Positions 53,518 to 64,000 of a DNA stretch of 64,000 nucleotides are shown here, one piece after another. Numbering within the stretch: position 1 is the first letter of the stretch; every line of letters begins with the position of its first letter. Made by a program: the position numbers and the translations under genes. The notes under the pieces are model-generated. The model saw nothing but the letters and a program-made list of their open reading frames with translations, was not told the origin of the DNA and ran no database searches. This stretch comes from Plasmopara viticola (lineage: Eukaryota > Oomycota > Peronosporomycetes > Peronosporales > Peronosporaceae): contig MBPM02000008.1 of NCBI GenBank assembly GCA_001695595.3, positions 1,054,001 to 1,118,000 on the forward strand, read 5' to 3'.

Positions 53518-55524
53518 CTAGTCCAGAAAGCGACCGTACGAAGTGCGAGATGACGGTCGGCCTTTGCCAAACGACGAGTCCACGTCGCGGCGAGACCCTC
53601 TGTCGCGATCGTGGCGTCTCCAGTTCTTGTTGCCCCCTCCAAACCGCGAAGGGCCACTCGTTCCATACCGGTCGTGCGTTAAGTTGCGCGACGCAAAGCG
53701 CCCCGATCGAGTCGCTCGCCCCTTGCCATTGGTCAAAAAGTTGCTGGATTTGCCAAGCACGACCCGCGGCAACTCGGTGGCAAGGGCCACCTTCACGGGT
53801 TGGTCCGGCAGGGATTCTCCGACATGTGCTTGCAACGCGTGCACTTTGTTGTAGGGAACATCCACGACCACTTTGCCTTCTTCAATGGGATAAATGTCCG
53901 CTCGGTCGTCCAAAAAACCCACAAGGACGTGGTGCAACTCTTGTGCGGACAAGTTACTGTCGACTTCGACCGTCTGCATGCCGTGGCGGCCCGTGAGCAT
54001 CGAGAACGGCGTGGCGTGCTTGGGATCAAAGCCACACAAGAGCGCGAGGGCAGCGCTCAATCCGTGCGGGCCCGTCTCGTCCATCATGGCGTGCGCGACG
54101 GGCTCAAACAGCTGCGCCGTCGCGGGCGGGACGTGGGCCAACCGTGTCTTCACGTCGCGCACTGCGTCCGCCATCAATTCGTCGGGACGCGGGGGCGCGG
54201 CGTGGCGAAAGCGGCACTTGTACCGTCGTTCAAAGTCCAGCACGTCGGGCGCGTCGTGCCGGTCGAACAACACGAGGTTCGTCCCTTTGCGGCCGGCCCG
54301 CCCCGTGCGGCCCGCGCGGTGCACGAAACTCTCCTTGTCCCGCGGGAGCCGGTACTGGACGACGAGGTCGACGTTTGCAATGTCGAGGCCACGGGCCGCA
54401 ATGTCCGTGCACACGAGCGTCTGGACGTGGCCCGCGCGAAAGCCCTTCAGGGTCGCGGTCCGCATGCCTTGCGACAGGTCGCCGTGCAGCGCCCGCGCGT
54501 TGGGCGTCGCCAAGGCATTGACGATCGTGTCGGCTTCTTGTTTCGTCTCGGTAAACACGAGCGTCTGGCCCTTGTCACCGTACACGCGCAGCACGTTGGC
54601 CAACACGTTGAGACGCTCGCGCACGGGCGCGTGCATGGCCTTGTGCGTGACCGTGGCCGGGACGTGGTTGTCGTCCTTGCCCACGAGGTCGAGGTGGACG
54701 GGGTCGTGGAGGAATTTCCGGGCCATGGCGTGGACCCACGTGGGAAACGTGGCCGACCACATGACGGTCTGGCTCCCGTCGGGCACGTGGCTCAAGATCG
54801 TCTCGACGGCTTCTTGGAACCCAAACTTGAGCATCATGTCGGCTTCGTCCAAGACCGCGACGGCCACGTCGTCGAGCGCGAGCGAGCCCTTGTCCACGAG
54901 GTCAAGGATCCGGCCCGGCGTCCCGACCACGAGGTCGACGCCCCGGTGCAAGTGGGCTTCTTGACTCGTGTACGCCACGCCCCCCACGACGTTCACGGTC
55001 CGGACCGCGGGCGCGACCCGCGCGACTTGGTCGTGCACTTGTTGCGCGAGCTCGCGCGTGGGCAAGAGCACGAGCGCTTGGGGATGGCGCGTCGTCGTCT
55101 TGGGACGCGCGAGGATCGTCTCGATGATGGGCAAGGCAAACGCCAGCGTTTTGCCCGACCCGGTCTTGGACCGGCCCATAATGTCTTTCTTTTGCATCAT
55201 CAAGTCGAACGAGTGGGTCTGGACGGGAAACAAGTGCGTGATGCCCGCGCGACGGAGGTTGCTTTGGGTCACTGACGACAGGGCAAAGGCTTCGATGGGT
55301 TTTTGGTCGACAAAGCCTTGCTGCGGCTCGAGGGCGACGGCGTCGTCGGGCTCGACGTCCTCGAAAACGGTGCTGGCGGGCGAGGCCGAAGAGGACCACG
55401 CAATGGACGCATGGCTCGGGATGGGTGGGCCGATGCGTCTAGAGGTGGGGAAGGCCGCGCGGCGCACGGCGAGGGGTGGCGAGCGGCCGACGAGGCGACG
55501 GAGCGAGACAGCGAGCGGGAGCAT
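53518..55524 (-). CDS. DEAD-box RNA helicase, DDX21/RH3 type, predicted organellar
   Basis: A 668-residue ATP-dependent RNA helicase. The first 50 or so residues are rich in R, A, S and P with few acids, as in a mitochondrial presequence. All helicase motifs are present: Q motif (AFALSSVTQSNLRRAGITHLFPVQ), motif I GRSKTGSGKT near 117, Ia PTRELAQQ, GTPGRILDL, motif II DEAD near 229, III SAT, V DIAARGLDI, and VI HRAGRTGRAGR near 410. The next 120 residues resemble the GUCT domain of DDX21/DDX50 and plant RH3/RH9. The C-terminal tail is RGG-like and basic (SRFGGGNKNWRRHDRDRGS). Similar plant enzymes help organellar ribosome assembly and group II intron splicing; here a mitochondrial ribosome role is inferred. 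Confidence 0.93.
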   Translation of the reverse strand: MLPLAVSLRRLVGRSPPLAVRRAAFPTSRRIGPPIPSHASIAWSSSASPASTVFEDVEPDDAVALEPQQGFVDQKPIEAFALSSVTQSNLRRAGITHLFPVQTHSFDLMMQKKDIMGRSKTGSGKTLAFALPIIETILARPKTTTRHPQALVLLPTRELAQQVHDQVARVAPAVRTVNVVGGVAYTSQEAHLHRGVDLVVGTPGRILDLVDKGSLALDDVAVAVLDEADMMLKFGFQEAVETILSHVPDGSQTVMWSATFPTWVHAMARKFLHDPVHLDLVGKDDNHVPATVTHKAMHAPVRERLNVLANVLRVYGDKGQTLVFTETKQEADTIVNALATPNARALHGDLSQGMRTATLKGFRAGHVQTLVCTDIAARGLDIANVDLVVQYRLPRDKESFVHRAGRTGRAGRKGTNLVLFDRHDAPDVLDFERRYKCRFRHAAPPRPDELMADAVRDVKTRLAHVPPATAQLFEPVAHAMMDETGPHGLSAALALLCGFDPKHATPFSMLTGRHGMQTVEVDSNLSAQELHHVLVGFLDDRADIYPIEEGKVVVDVPYNKVHALQAHVGESLPDQPVKVALATELPRVVLGKSSNFLTNGKGRATRSGRFASRNLTHDRYGTSGPSRFGGGNKNWRRHDRDRGSRRDVDSSFGKGRPSSRTSYGRFLD

Positions 55525-58500
55525 TGTGGCCGACCAACTAGAGGAATGGGAGTGGGACGAGCGAAATTGGTTGGCTGGGGTTACGCTTGAGTTTGTTATG
55601 GGAGCATGTCATTCTTAAATAGGGGTATTATAGTGATGAGGGGTCGGTAAAAGAGCGTTGAAAGAGGATGTTAAAAGGACTAAAAGCGGACTAAAAGCGT
55701 GGAGTTCAAACCATCTCCTTCTGACAATAGTGCATGGGCATTTAGTGGAGGATCGTGTAGTGTGCGAACTTGTCACACTGCGCTGCACTTAAAGTGAATG
55801 CTACGGCCAAGCGGTGACTTTTTTTACTGGAACCCTCGCAACGGCTCGTTCAAGCTAAAAGGGTACAATTAATCTCTCACACTTTGGCAGCACAAGCTCA
55901 AGTAGAGCTTCCGGTAGGACCTCGTGTGGGGTACGAGCCGACAGAGCTGGATCAATCCGGCTCCAGAGGGGAGAAGAGCAAAGACTTTCTATATTTGATC
56001 GAAGATTAGAATTGGCCATCAAGGCGGCCTTGATCTCTCATTATCATTGCACAAGACGTTTACACTTTTGTCCCGGGAATACCGATCTAAGCTATGGGCA
56101 CATAACTACATAGTAAGAGAATATACTTGAGAGCGACATCTTTTTCGGCGAGCGTTCGTTTCGTTAGCGTATACGGTTTCTCGCCTGCGAGCAAGACGGA
56201 CGCGAGCTTCGTGGGAACACTCATAAATTATAAGGATTGACGACCTCTAATGCAGAGTTATCACTATCTAATCAAGTCAAGGTACTGCGTTCACCAACGA
56301 CCTACCGGTCCACTTAATTCCCAACAGCATAGGCAAAAACGACATTAAACGATATTAAAATTTGTCATCAAGAGGAGTACTTCCAGAGCCAGACTTGCTC
56401 CTCCGAAATGCCATAAATAGGCGATTCGGCGTCCTACAAGACCCAAGTATGGGCCGCATGCAGTCAACAAGAGCATATAACTGTGCCTTTTCTGTAAAGA
56501 GGTCGACAAAGTGGACCTTCGTCTTTCCCAAGCGCCTTAAAAGTCACTGGCAGAATGCTCGCTTTGAGACTGGTCGTACACGTAATCATGAAATCCGCTT
56601 CATAGCTTGGTAGACTATGATGTGGCGAGGACTTTTGCCCGTCGGCAACGATAGCGGCTAATCACAACGGAATGACTGATGCTCCCAGAAACGTTACCTG
56701 AACTGGGCAATAAAGCATCTATAGACGTCTCTAGGGTCAAAATAGATATAAATGGGAAATTCGAGTGTGCCGGCAACAGAAAGCCATTTCTTGTCCATAA
56801 CATAAGCAAGCATGATGTGCAAATAAACACGCTGCTACTAGCAAAAGTACGAGCGCTGGATTAGTTGGCGGGAATTGATTCACACTCAATCCCACGCAAC
56901 GAGTAAAGACCCTGCCAGTATCGTGTGTTAATTCGTTAAAAAGAAGAGTTTAGCACGAAATAAATCGAAAGGAAAATGTGCAAAAAGTGATTTGATTCTT
57001 TAATTTCACCAGAATTCGGTACAACACAAACAAAACACTGGTAGAAAGCTATACATTCGGTAAACTACGCTTCGTTCGGTAAACTTTTTCCTTTTGTAGT
57101 CTTATGGTCTGCAGTGTGAGTCTAGTTCCACCTTGCGAATGAAATAAAACGAGATGGTTGACGAGTTCGACGTCAAGCGTTTGCAGAAAGAAAAGTGGGC
57201 AAGTGGCAAGGAAGCCATCGCCGCATTCTATCTCTGCACTGTCGCACTTCGAACACTAGAATGTGTTCTAACGAATGCTTATGCGGGTGCGTGCTGACTG
57301 ACGGAATGCAATCAGTTTGATGGCAAGGAAGCGGTCGTCGCCATATGAATAGAGAGATTGTTTGGCCGGAAATAAACCTGAGCGTTTCTCAACAGGCAAA
57401 AAAAACAAATTTTGACTATAAAGTACTATACGGTAGTTAAGATGCTGAAGTGATCGACATTTCAGCGTTCAATTGCGCTGTTACCGCATGAATGGGCACA
57501 GCGAGTGCGAATGACCACTTTAAATTAAATTACTATAGCTCACTATAGTATCCGTATTTTCGACAAGATTTTGCCCAATGTTATGATCTCGGACGTCTCC
57601 GAGACGAGTCCGAGGAAATTTGCCTTAAAAGTACTTCTGTCAATGCCGCAACACCAGCTTACATCGCCGCAGTAACTCTATTTATTTTGCTTTATGATGT
57701 AAAAAAAGCGATTCGTCGGAAATTAATGAGTGCTTCGACTCTTTCTTACATAGATTAGCAGACCTCCCTCGTTTTGAGCAATCGGTTACATTTTTTGCTA
57801 ATCCAGGGCTTATTGTCTCGGCAATACAATTCTTAGAACGCCTTGCTACATTGGCAAATTTTTGCAGTGCTTGTCGTCTTGCCACCAACACTCGCCCTGG
57901 TATAAGTACAGCTCAAATACAATGCGTCAAGATACTTCGGACTACGGGCAGAGTGAAGAAAATGCTTAGACATTTCTTTAGCAATGCTTCGTCAATTTTA
58001 AACCAAGCTAAAAAGGTCCAGTTTGTACTCCTAAGCTGGTATTGAATCAATTATATTATGGCCCCTACAACCAACTTAACATTCCTATCCTAATAAATTG
58101 AAATTTTGCTTTCTCGTCAGTTTAGCTATACCTCAACACTCTTTAGCTGTTGTGCTCTAGCTCGATCACAGGAGACATACTGCAGCACGAAGCAGTGACC
58201 GAATTTATAAGACTTCGATCAACGTTGTCCAAGTTTTTAAATCTGGTGCCTTTATTCCTCACCTTCACTTCTGGACAGGGGGCGTTCTCACTTAACGTAC
58301 CCAGAAGATCGACCTGCATTCTTCTCGGCTCCTTCAAGTCCATTCACAATTTTACTGTACACCTTGTTTTAGGCGAACTTTATACGACTACGATCCCGAT
58401 GGGAAACAAGCTAAACTTGGTGTCTCTTTCCACGACAGCGGCCGCGCTGAGCATTTCGATTGGATGATTGGCCTCGGCTTGATTGATTTTTGGCGCCTTA

Positions 58501-61500
58501 AACACCCGGATATGCGCGAATTCTCAAACCCAAGATATACGAATCGGATTAAATGTTATCTCGCTAGTGTTGACTTTTACGTCGAACTTGTTCGCACAAG
58601 TGGCCATTTGATGGGGCAAAAGTATCGAACATCAGTTTATGTCCCTCTTAATTCTCAACTTCTTCCACTAAATTGTTATCTCCACACACGCTTTCTTTTG
58701 AATGTCCAATCTGGCTGCTTTATTGTGACTTAATTTAAGATCAACTTTCAAACAATTTTGAGCGTCTTGCAGTGTTCCTGGACCCACATCGGAATTTAGG
58801 ATGCCTACTTGACGAGCATAAACGAAGTAGTTATATTTGTCTCTTCCAGGAATGTATATGGACCTACCATTGCTTAGCTACGGATCATCCTTTTGGCTCC
58901 TCGTGATTGCAATTTTTTTTAACAAAACTCAGCGAATTAAATTGGCATCAACGTGTCTTGTCTCGTCAAGCGTGTTCGATGGTATTCGTGGCCGCAACAG
59001 TTTGACACGGATGTCACGTCACGGTAGCAATCTTTTGAGCATATTTTTCGGTTCCCTATGGTGCAACAAGTGAAGCTTTAAATTTCGTCAACGCCTTTGA
59101 GTTTGTCTCACCATCCTAGCATAACACTTTCCACTCATCGTCAGTTTTGATGGACAATTTCAATGATTTGATTATCATTAGCATAGTCGTACATCAGCAA
59201 TAAGACTTTCAAGAAATTAGAGACACTTTATAACACAGCATTTAAAAGCTAATGTCAATCCACGCCGTTATGCTCGACGCGCCACTTCAGACGAATTTCT
59301 ACATGCTTTTTGGCACACTGCCAATGAAATATTTACCGGTTCGGATGGACTTCTTACGGTGTATCCTTCGGTTTTTTCGGCTCAATAAAAAGTTCTGGAA
59401 ATCGTTTATGCGGCCCGATTGAAAAGGGTCAAATTACAAAATCTACCGCCATTATAATGTGTTTGCTCAATATAAACGGCTCTCGCTCAGACCCATGGAG
59501 CTATCGACTTTCGGCGCTGCTAATACCAAGTTCGGGCGCATGTCTTTGTCCTGTTGCCTCAGTCAAGTAACACCTATCTACTTTGAAGTTGACTTATCTG
59601 GCTTTGATCCGGGGTGTGACAGACGCCAAGCTCTACGATGTTTCCACGATCTTTAAATTTATTGTAGGCGCATTAACTTTTGTGATCCGGTGCTATTTGC
59701 CTCAAACACACGTTAGTGTCAATTGGCAGCCACTAAATCATGTCCTACAATATTGAAGATTCGGTCTTAATTTTCAACATTGGGTCAAGACGTTAATCAA
59801 TTGGACACTCATTCAAATCATGATTAATTCTTCATGCACGAAATTCATTCCATTTGGGAGTTAATCTTCGACAAATCGATCTAATTTTCCCCGGTTTATC
59901 TTCCTTTCCTTGAGCTTCTGCTTTGCTACCCGCGGAAAGAAAGCGATTGCTCTGCTACTAAATACAGGACTCACCCCATCACATCCTGTGCCTGGCAGAG
60001 GATGTTACAGGAATTACAACTTCCCACACGCGCCCCAGTCTTTGATCGAGTACAAATCTATTTTGCTGCCACTGATATGCCGTCAAACATTAGTAACACA
60101 GTCATCTTTTTATTTGCTTCAAATGGATTGACGATACAGAAATCTACGATCAATTTTTACACTTAGGAGCGTGCGTCTTACAAAATCACGAGCACGCTTC
60201 TCTTTGGGCATTGCGATTGGCTCTTCGGTCAAACACGATATTGTATTTGACCCCCTTTCGTTCACTTTTATTAAGTGTTTGCTTTTTGGCTAGACGTCTA
60301 CTTACTCTTCGCGGTCAAGTGCTTAAATCAATCCTTTTGTCAACGCTTCGGGATTTTCTAGTTACAGCATCTATTTGAAAGCGAGATCTGCTACAGTTTA
60401 CTCCGTTTATGCATAACTTTGCCACTAAACTCCATCGGAAGCATTTAACGGAAAGGCCACTCGTTGACAACTAATCAGAAAGGGGTCTCTGTGAATAAGA
60501 AATAAAGAGGACCTGACCTATCTTCGGTTGTGCCATCTGTTAATTTCTTCAAGTCAACCCTTACTGTTTACTTCCGTCGCAGCTGATTAGATCCTCCAAA
60601 ATGTTCTCTTTTCGGCACAAATGCTGCTGTTAACGGTCGAGCTTTAGGTTTGGACTTTATTTACATATTACTTTCTAATCGACACAAACTTTTCGCTGGC
60701 AAATTGATCCCTGCTACCGGATAGATGCTATCACGGTTTGGACCCCTACAATTATGGTCAAATTTCAAAGTGCGAATTTTATCACACAAGTCACGCGATC
60801 AATATAATATTAGGCATTTCTGTGGTTTAAGAAGGCAAATTGCTCTTTGGTGATGCTTTACCGCATAGCATCTTGCTGTTGCAATCATCAAGTTAATTAA
60901 GACTTTCGACATTTTGCAATTTGTTTGAGGCTTAGACCAAAGCACTCAACGCACCGCCTCAACCAAACTTTTTACCAAACGTGTTGGTTTCTTACAGCGG
61001 TGAATTAAAAACTTGTCTCGCGCATCGATGTCTCTCAGCACTACCGAGACGTTTCATTTTATCCACTACCTCCTGAGTGCATAAATAGCGCGCTTCACAT
61101 GCGGGATTTCGTGCCTGAGGTATCATCAACGCCTCCAATGAGTCGATAAATAGACTTCTTGTCGTCCAAGATCGGCCCGCTTCTGTCGTAATAGCTGTCA
61201 GCTTCGACGTTTAATTCCAGCCAAACCACTAGTCTGAATAGCGTGCCTCCAGCGCGATCTACTTTCCTCTTATGGTGACTTTCACTTGTGACCTCAGCAG
61301 AATAGGCTTGATTTTCAGGAGAAGTATCGCTGGTATACCAATGTTGTAAAATGAGTTCAGGGATGGAACACAACTTAGACCCCTCCTCATTTTTCGCAGA
61401 TTGCCACATGGCCCAAGATCTTTAGCACCTGTTTCTCCTCCTATCTTCACGGGTTCTCAGCCTTACAATTGACTAATCGCACGGTAGTTCCTCCACCAGA

Positions 61501-62191
61501 TGGTGAATCATGATGAGCATCAAACTACATTCAATACACTTACGCCGATTCGCCTTTTCAACGTTGTTCGCAGCGTCATTTTGCACACTATGGCTTCACA
61601 CGCAACTTAGCAATATTTGACACACCGCCTCTTTACGCTGCGGGAACATTTCACCAAAGTCTGACAATGATTCGTCTCCGCTATCAACGAATGTAGCAAG
61701 TAATGATCCATTCGCGTTCAAGTGGCCATACCCATCTCTAGTCACAACTCAAAGCATCCAGGGATAATTTGTCTCATAACTTCGGTCAAGATCCATATTC
61801 ACTCTTTGACGCATAAGCTTCCAATCTCCACAATTCAGCTTTACCCGATTTACATTTGCGTCTCCCCGTGCTTCGTACATCAATCTTCCTTTTCAATATT
61901 CTCGCCATTTTCGGAAACTACAAAGTCGCTGGTCTATCGACTCTTTCGGCTCAAGATTTCAAGCTGAATTTCTTTGGTTACCTATTGGATTCTAATTTTC
62001 TCGAAAGCAGCATTTTCAAAGAGTATATTGATACCTAGGAGCCGACTTTTTAACCTTGTAGCTTGGAAAGCTCTGCTTGATCTAGCGGTCGCGAACACTA
62101 GCCAACCCTATTTCGACAATACGTTACTGGTTTTGCCCACCTAATAAAATAGTACTAATATAAAAATCAAGCTTCAAAAGCAAAGCGCGAC
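55525..62191. other. 6.7-kb gene desert
   Basis: Only a decayed LINE (about 58.1-61.3 kb, listed separately) is recognisable. Between 55.6 and 58.1 kb I see short open runs, such as 56362-56613 on the plus strand, that match nothing I know. From 61.3 to 62.2 kb only AT-rich sequence is visible. GC content falls sharply compared with the adjoining helicase gene. Confidence 0.5.
58100..61300 (+). mobile_element. Decayed non-LTR retrotransposon (LINE)
   Basis: Pieces of a LINE coding region lie in order on the plus strand, in shifting frames. At 58440-58700 there is the end of an APE endonuclease (IGLGLIDFWRLKHPDMREF, TNRIKCYLASVDFYVE). Around 59280-59400 comes a linker-like block (FLHAFWHTANEIFTGSDG). 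About 59955-60075 resembles the part near the RT catalytic box (HAPQSLIEYKSIL, as in YADDTT..LH.P.DL..YKSIL), and 60300-60420 reads LRGQVLKSILLSTLRDF, similar to LRGRVLVSN.LLLSKLW after RT. Stops and frameshifts are dense. It belongs to a different LINE group from the element at 1339. Confidence 0.6.
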
Positions 62192-62656
62192 ATGGAGTTT
62201 GGTGGCGCGAGTTTTCCGCCACTGATGCCACGCATTCGCGAACTCTACGGGGCCAGTCGCTCTGCGTTTCGTGTCGGAGAGGCAAGTGCGTATTCACACG
62301 ATCGAGACGAGCTCGAACGCGAAGAAAGAGCGCTCGAACGGATGGTACAGGAGCTCGTCAACCGGCAAGCGCCCGTGCCAATCGGCGTCAAATTCCACCG
62401 TGAAGGCCTAGAACACATGTCCAAGCTCGCAGGTACTGGTGATGGTACCTTACACGATACTCCTGCACCTTTCGACGCAACGTTAGCGCCGTCGAGCTCG
62501 TCGGATGAAGAGGAAGAGATGGAAGAGGAGGACGAGGAAGACGAGATGCCTGGTCGAGCAACGTTAGGACGAGGCGAAGCGCCGCGAATGGACGACGACT
62601 CGTTGGATCACAGTATGGACTCGGGGTACAACTCCATGGAGACCGAGGACTTGTAA
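62192..62656 (+). CDS. ANAPC15: Anaphase-promoting complex subunit 15-like protein
   Basis: A 154-residue acidic protein. The N-terminal FPPLMPRIREL corresponds to the FPSLFPRV start of APC15; a helix rich in E and R (DELEREERALERMVQELVNRQ) leads to the short motif VPIGVKF, matching VPIGK in animals; then comes a long acidic run (DEEEEMEEEDEEDE) and a tail rich in D and S. The same order of parts defines animal APC15 and yeast Mnd2, which help release the mitotic checkpoint complex from the APC/C. The product is somewhat longer than the 121-residue human protein. It ends 103 bp from the convergent palmitoyltransferase gene. Confidence 0.65.
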   Translation: MEFGGASFPPLMPRIRELYGASRSAFRVGEASAYSHDRDELEREERALERMVQELVNRQAPVPIGVKFHREGLEHMSKLAGTGDGTLHDTPAPFDATLAPSSSSDEEEEMEEEDEEDEMPGRATLGRGEAPRMDDDSLDHSMDSGYNSMETEDL

Positions 62657-62759
62657 CTTTATACTTGCTGCGATTCCTATTATTTTAAACTAATTCAACG
62701 CTTAATTTCTTGCAACACGGGCACACTGTGGCAAGTCCACAAGCTCACAAGGCGCACTT

Positions 62760-64000
62760 CTACCGTGCGCTACCGTCGTGGTCGTGTACTCTAATGCTTC
62801 GACTCTCGTCGTCTTCAGCTATGGGAATTGCACCGTGACATACCTCTGCGAAATTGCGCACCCACCCGCCATCGTAGGGATTATAAAACTCCTCCATGGG
62901 CGTCTTCAAGTACGGATACTTGTCTTTATTAAACACTTCGTTCGTCGTCAAGTTGCGGCTTACGTTGCGCAGCTGGATGATCAGCAACATCGTCGTCGGC
63001 AACCCAAACACCGTCGCGAAAAGTAACAAGAGCGCATGGAGCCCCTGAAGTAGCAACGTCGCTGACTTTCCGCACGTTGCACCCGCCAGCGCCCACTCGG
63101 GGGGTTGCAACCATTGCCACAGCGTGCCATCTCGAGCACTCCACGCAGGGGGATGCAACGGGAAGTGACCGAGTAAAATGTTGAGCGACAAGAGGCCGAC
63201 AGCAATGCAATAGCTCGAGAGCGTCACGAGAAAGAAGAGAAAGCTGCGGTGATTGCCAATGCCGACGCAATTATTGATCCACGGACAGTGATGGTCAAAG
63301 CGGTAGACACAGCGTCGGCACGCCGAGCAGTGCTTCGACCGCTGGGGTTTGCGCGTGACACACGTTGGGCACGGGACGGCCATCTCTTCAGTGTTCAACA
63401 GCTCGTACGCGGGACGGGTCGAGCGCGGGACGTACCCCGGATCTTTCACGCACACGTAGACATACAAGAGACACGTCACGAGCAAGAGCCCGAGCCCCAT
63501 AAGCTGGTACCGCTGCGTGTGCACGCGAGTGCGAGGTGGCAAGCACGGCACGGCAAAGACGAGCGACAGCGACGCCGTGGTCAGGATCATGACAAAGAAA
63601 AAGACCACCGACGCGCCTTTGCGCGACGCATAGGCCACAAAGCGATCGGACACTCCGGCTTTTAAGGCACGCGCAGTGTCAAAGTGCGCCCCTTGTCGCG
63701 CAATGTCCACTGCGGTCCGACCGTGCTTGTCCTTGGCTTTCACTGGGGCTCCTTCGACCACTAATTGCTTGGCCAAAAACGCATCGCCAAGCGCACTTGC
63801 AATCATCAACGGTGTCTGTCTCTCGGCATCGCAAATCGTCTGATCTGCCCCGTAGCCGACGAGCAACATTGCCGTGTATTGAAAACCCTCAAAGACGGCC
63901 CAGTGCAACGGAGTGGCACCGCGACTGTCCGTCTCGTTCACGTCCGCGCCACGCGCCACTAAGAGACTTACAAACCCAGCGTTGCCCGTGCTTGCAGCAT
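62760..64000 (-). CDS. Ankyrin-repeat DHHC palmitoyltransferase (partial, 5' end outside window)
   Basis: This is the C-terminal part of a protein S-acyltransferase of the HIP14/Akr1 type, which attaches palmitate to cysteines of membrane proteins, usually at the Golgi. The frame is open to the window edge: codons beyond 63959 continue a good ankyrin repeat (STGNAGFVSLLVARGADVNE), so the gene starts outside the window. About three ankyrin repeats are visible (RGATPLHWAVFEG, RQTPLMIASALGD, GRTAVDIARQGA). Then come two membrane spans, the cysteine-rich domain CPTCVTRKPQRSKHCSACRRCVYRFDHHCPWINNCVG with intact DHHC, two further spans, and a TTNEVFNKDKYPYL-like tail. The presence of ankyrin repeats separates it from ordinary DHHC enzymes. 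Confidence 0.93.
   Translation of the reverse strand, partial: AASTGNAGFVSLLVARGADVNETDSRGATPLHWAVFEGFQYTAMLLVGYGADQTICDAERQTPLMIASALGDAFLAKQLVVEGAPVKAKDKHGRTAVDIARQGAHFDTARALKAGVSDRFVAYASRKGASVVFFFVMILTTASLSLVFAVPCLPPRTRVHTQRYQLMGLGLLLVTCLLYVYVCVKDPGYVPRSTRPAYELLNTEEMAVPCPTCVTRKPQRSKHCSACRRCVYRFDHHCPWINNCVGIGNHRSFLFFLVTLSSYCIAVGLLSLNILLGHFPLHPPAWSARDGTLWQWLQPPEWALAGATCGKSATLLLQGLHALLLLFATVFGLPTTMLLIIQLRNVSRNLTTNEVFNKDKYPYLKTPMEEFYNPYDGGWVRNFAEVCHGAIPIAEDDESRSIRVHDHDGSAR

Noticed and set aside
53800..55275. 491-codon open frame on the plus strand
   Set aside because: It is antisense to the DEAD-box helicase and rich in H, V and R without any domain; a GC-driven shadow.
1..64000. tRNA genes, CRISPR arrays, bacterial-type operons, RXLR effectors
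   Set aside because: I saw no tRNA B-box in a cloverleaf context, no regular short spaced repeats, no operon layout, and no RXLR-EER motif after a signal peptide. The check was by eye and not exhaustive.

Overview
The window reads as nuclear DNA of an oomycete, most likely a Peronosporales species (Phytophthora/downy-mildew group). Points in favour: intron-poor genes whose introns are only 55-95 nt with GTRNGT donors; a putatively mitochondrial ATP-type PEP carboxykinase; a START-FYVE protein of the kind expanded in oomycetes; a 16-bp match to the oomycete INR+FPR core promoter upstream of one gene; and LINE and Ty3/gypsy remnants that read like oomycete elements. ARL6/BBS3 and CFAP20, both flagellar genes, suggest a lineage that still makes swimming zoospores. 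The species cannot be fixed from the sequence.

Layout. 1-2.5 kb: repeat-derived DNA with a 1.15-kb internally deleted LINE framed by an 11-bp target-site duplication. 3-9.5 kb: NDUFA1 (-), PEPCK (+), a nine-finger TFIIIA-like protein (-), CFAP20 (+), ARL6 (-) and a four-exon ubiquitin-like gene (-). 9.5-17.5 kb: a very large BRCA2 orthologue (2666 aa) with about 13 BRC repeats in a partly homogenised 243-bp array, followed by a small coiled-coil gene. 18-22.6 kb: no firm gene. 22.6-27.8 kb: CDC45 (-), a DUF4833-like protein (+), a three-exon coiled-coil protein (+), a 45-residue single-span membrane protein (-) and a mitochondrial membrane protein (+). 28.2-28.4 kb: a second, tiny derivative of the 1.3-kb LINE. 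29.1-33.4 kb: START-FYVE protein and a CNBP-like zinc-knuckle protein. 33.4-47.6 kb: gene desert with decayed Ty3/gypsy pieces. 47.7-55.5 kb: a GC-rich dense block holding FKBP15, a twin-CX9C NDUFAF8-like protein, an Sds3-like protein, mitochondrial seryl-tRNA synthetase and an organellar DEAD-box helicase. 55.6-62.1 kb: second desert with a decayed LINE. 62.2-64 kb: APC15-like protein and an ankyrin-DHHC palmitoyltransferase cut by the window edge.

Functional themes: mitochondrial biogenesis (NDUFA1, NDUFAF8, SerRS, helicase, PEPCK), flagellum (CFAP20, ARL6, perhaps the coiled-coil and ubiquitin-like genes), and genome maintenance or cell cycle (BRCA2, CDC45, APC15). These look like ordinary eukaryotic neighbours, not an operon-like system. 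The most unusual items are the BRCA2 repeat array with higher-order structure, the pair of LINE deletion derivatives that keep both element ends, and several small spliced genes that are easy to miss (ubiquitin-like, NDUFA1, NDUFAF8, 45-aa membrane protein).
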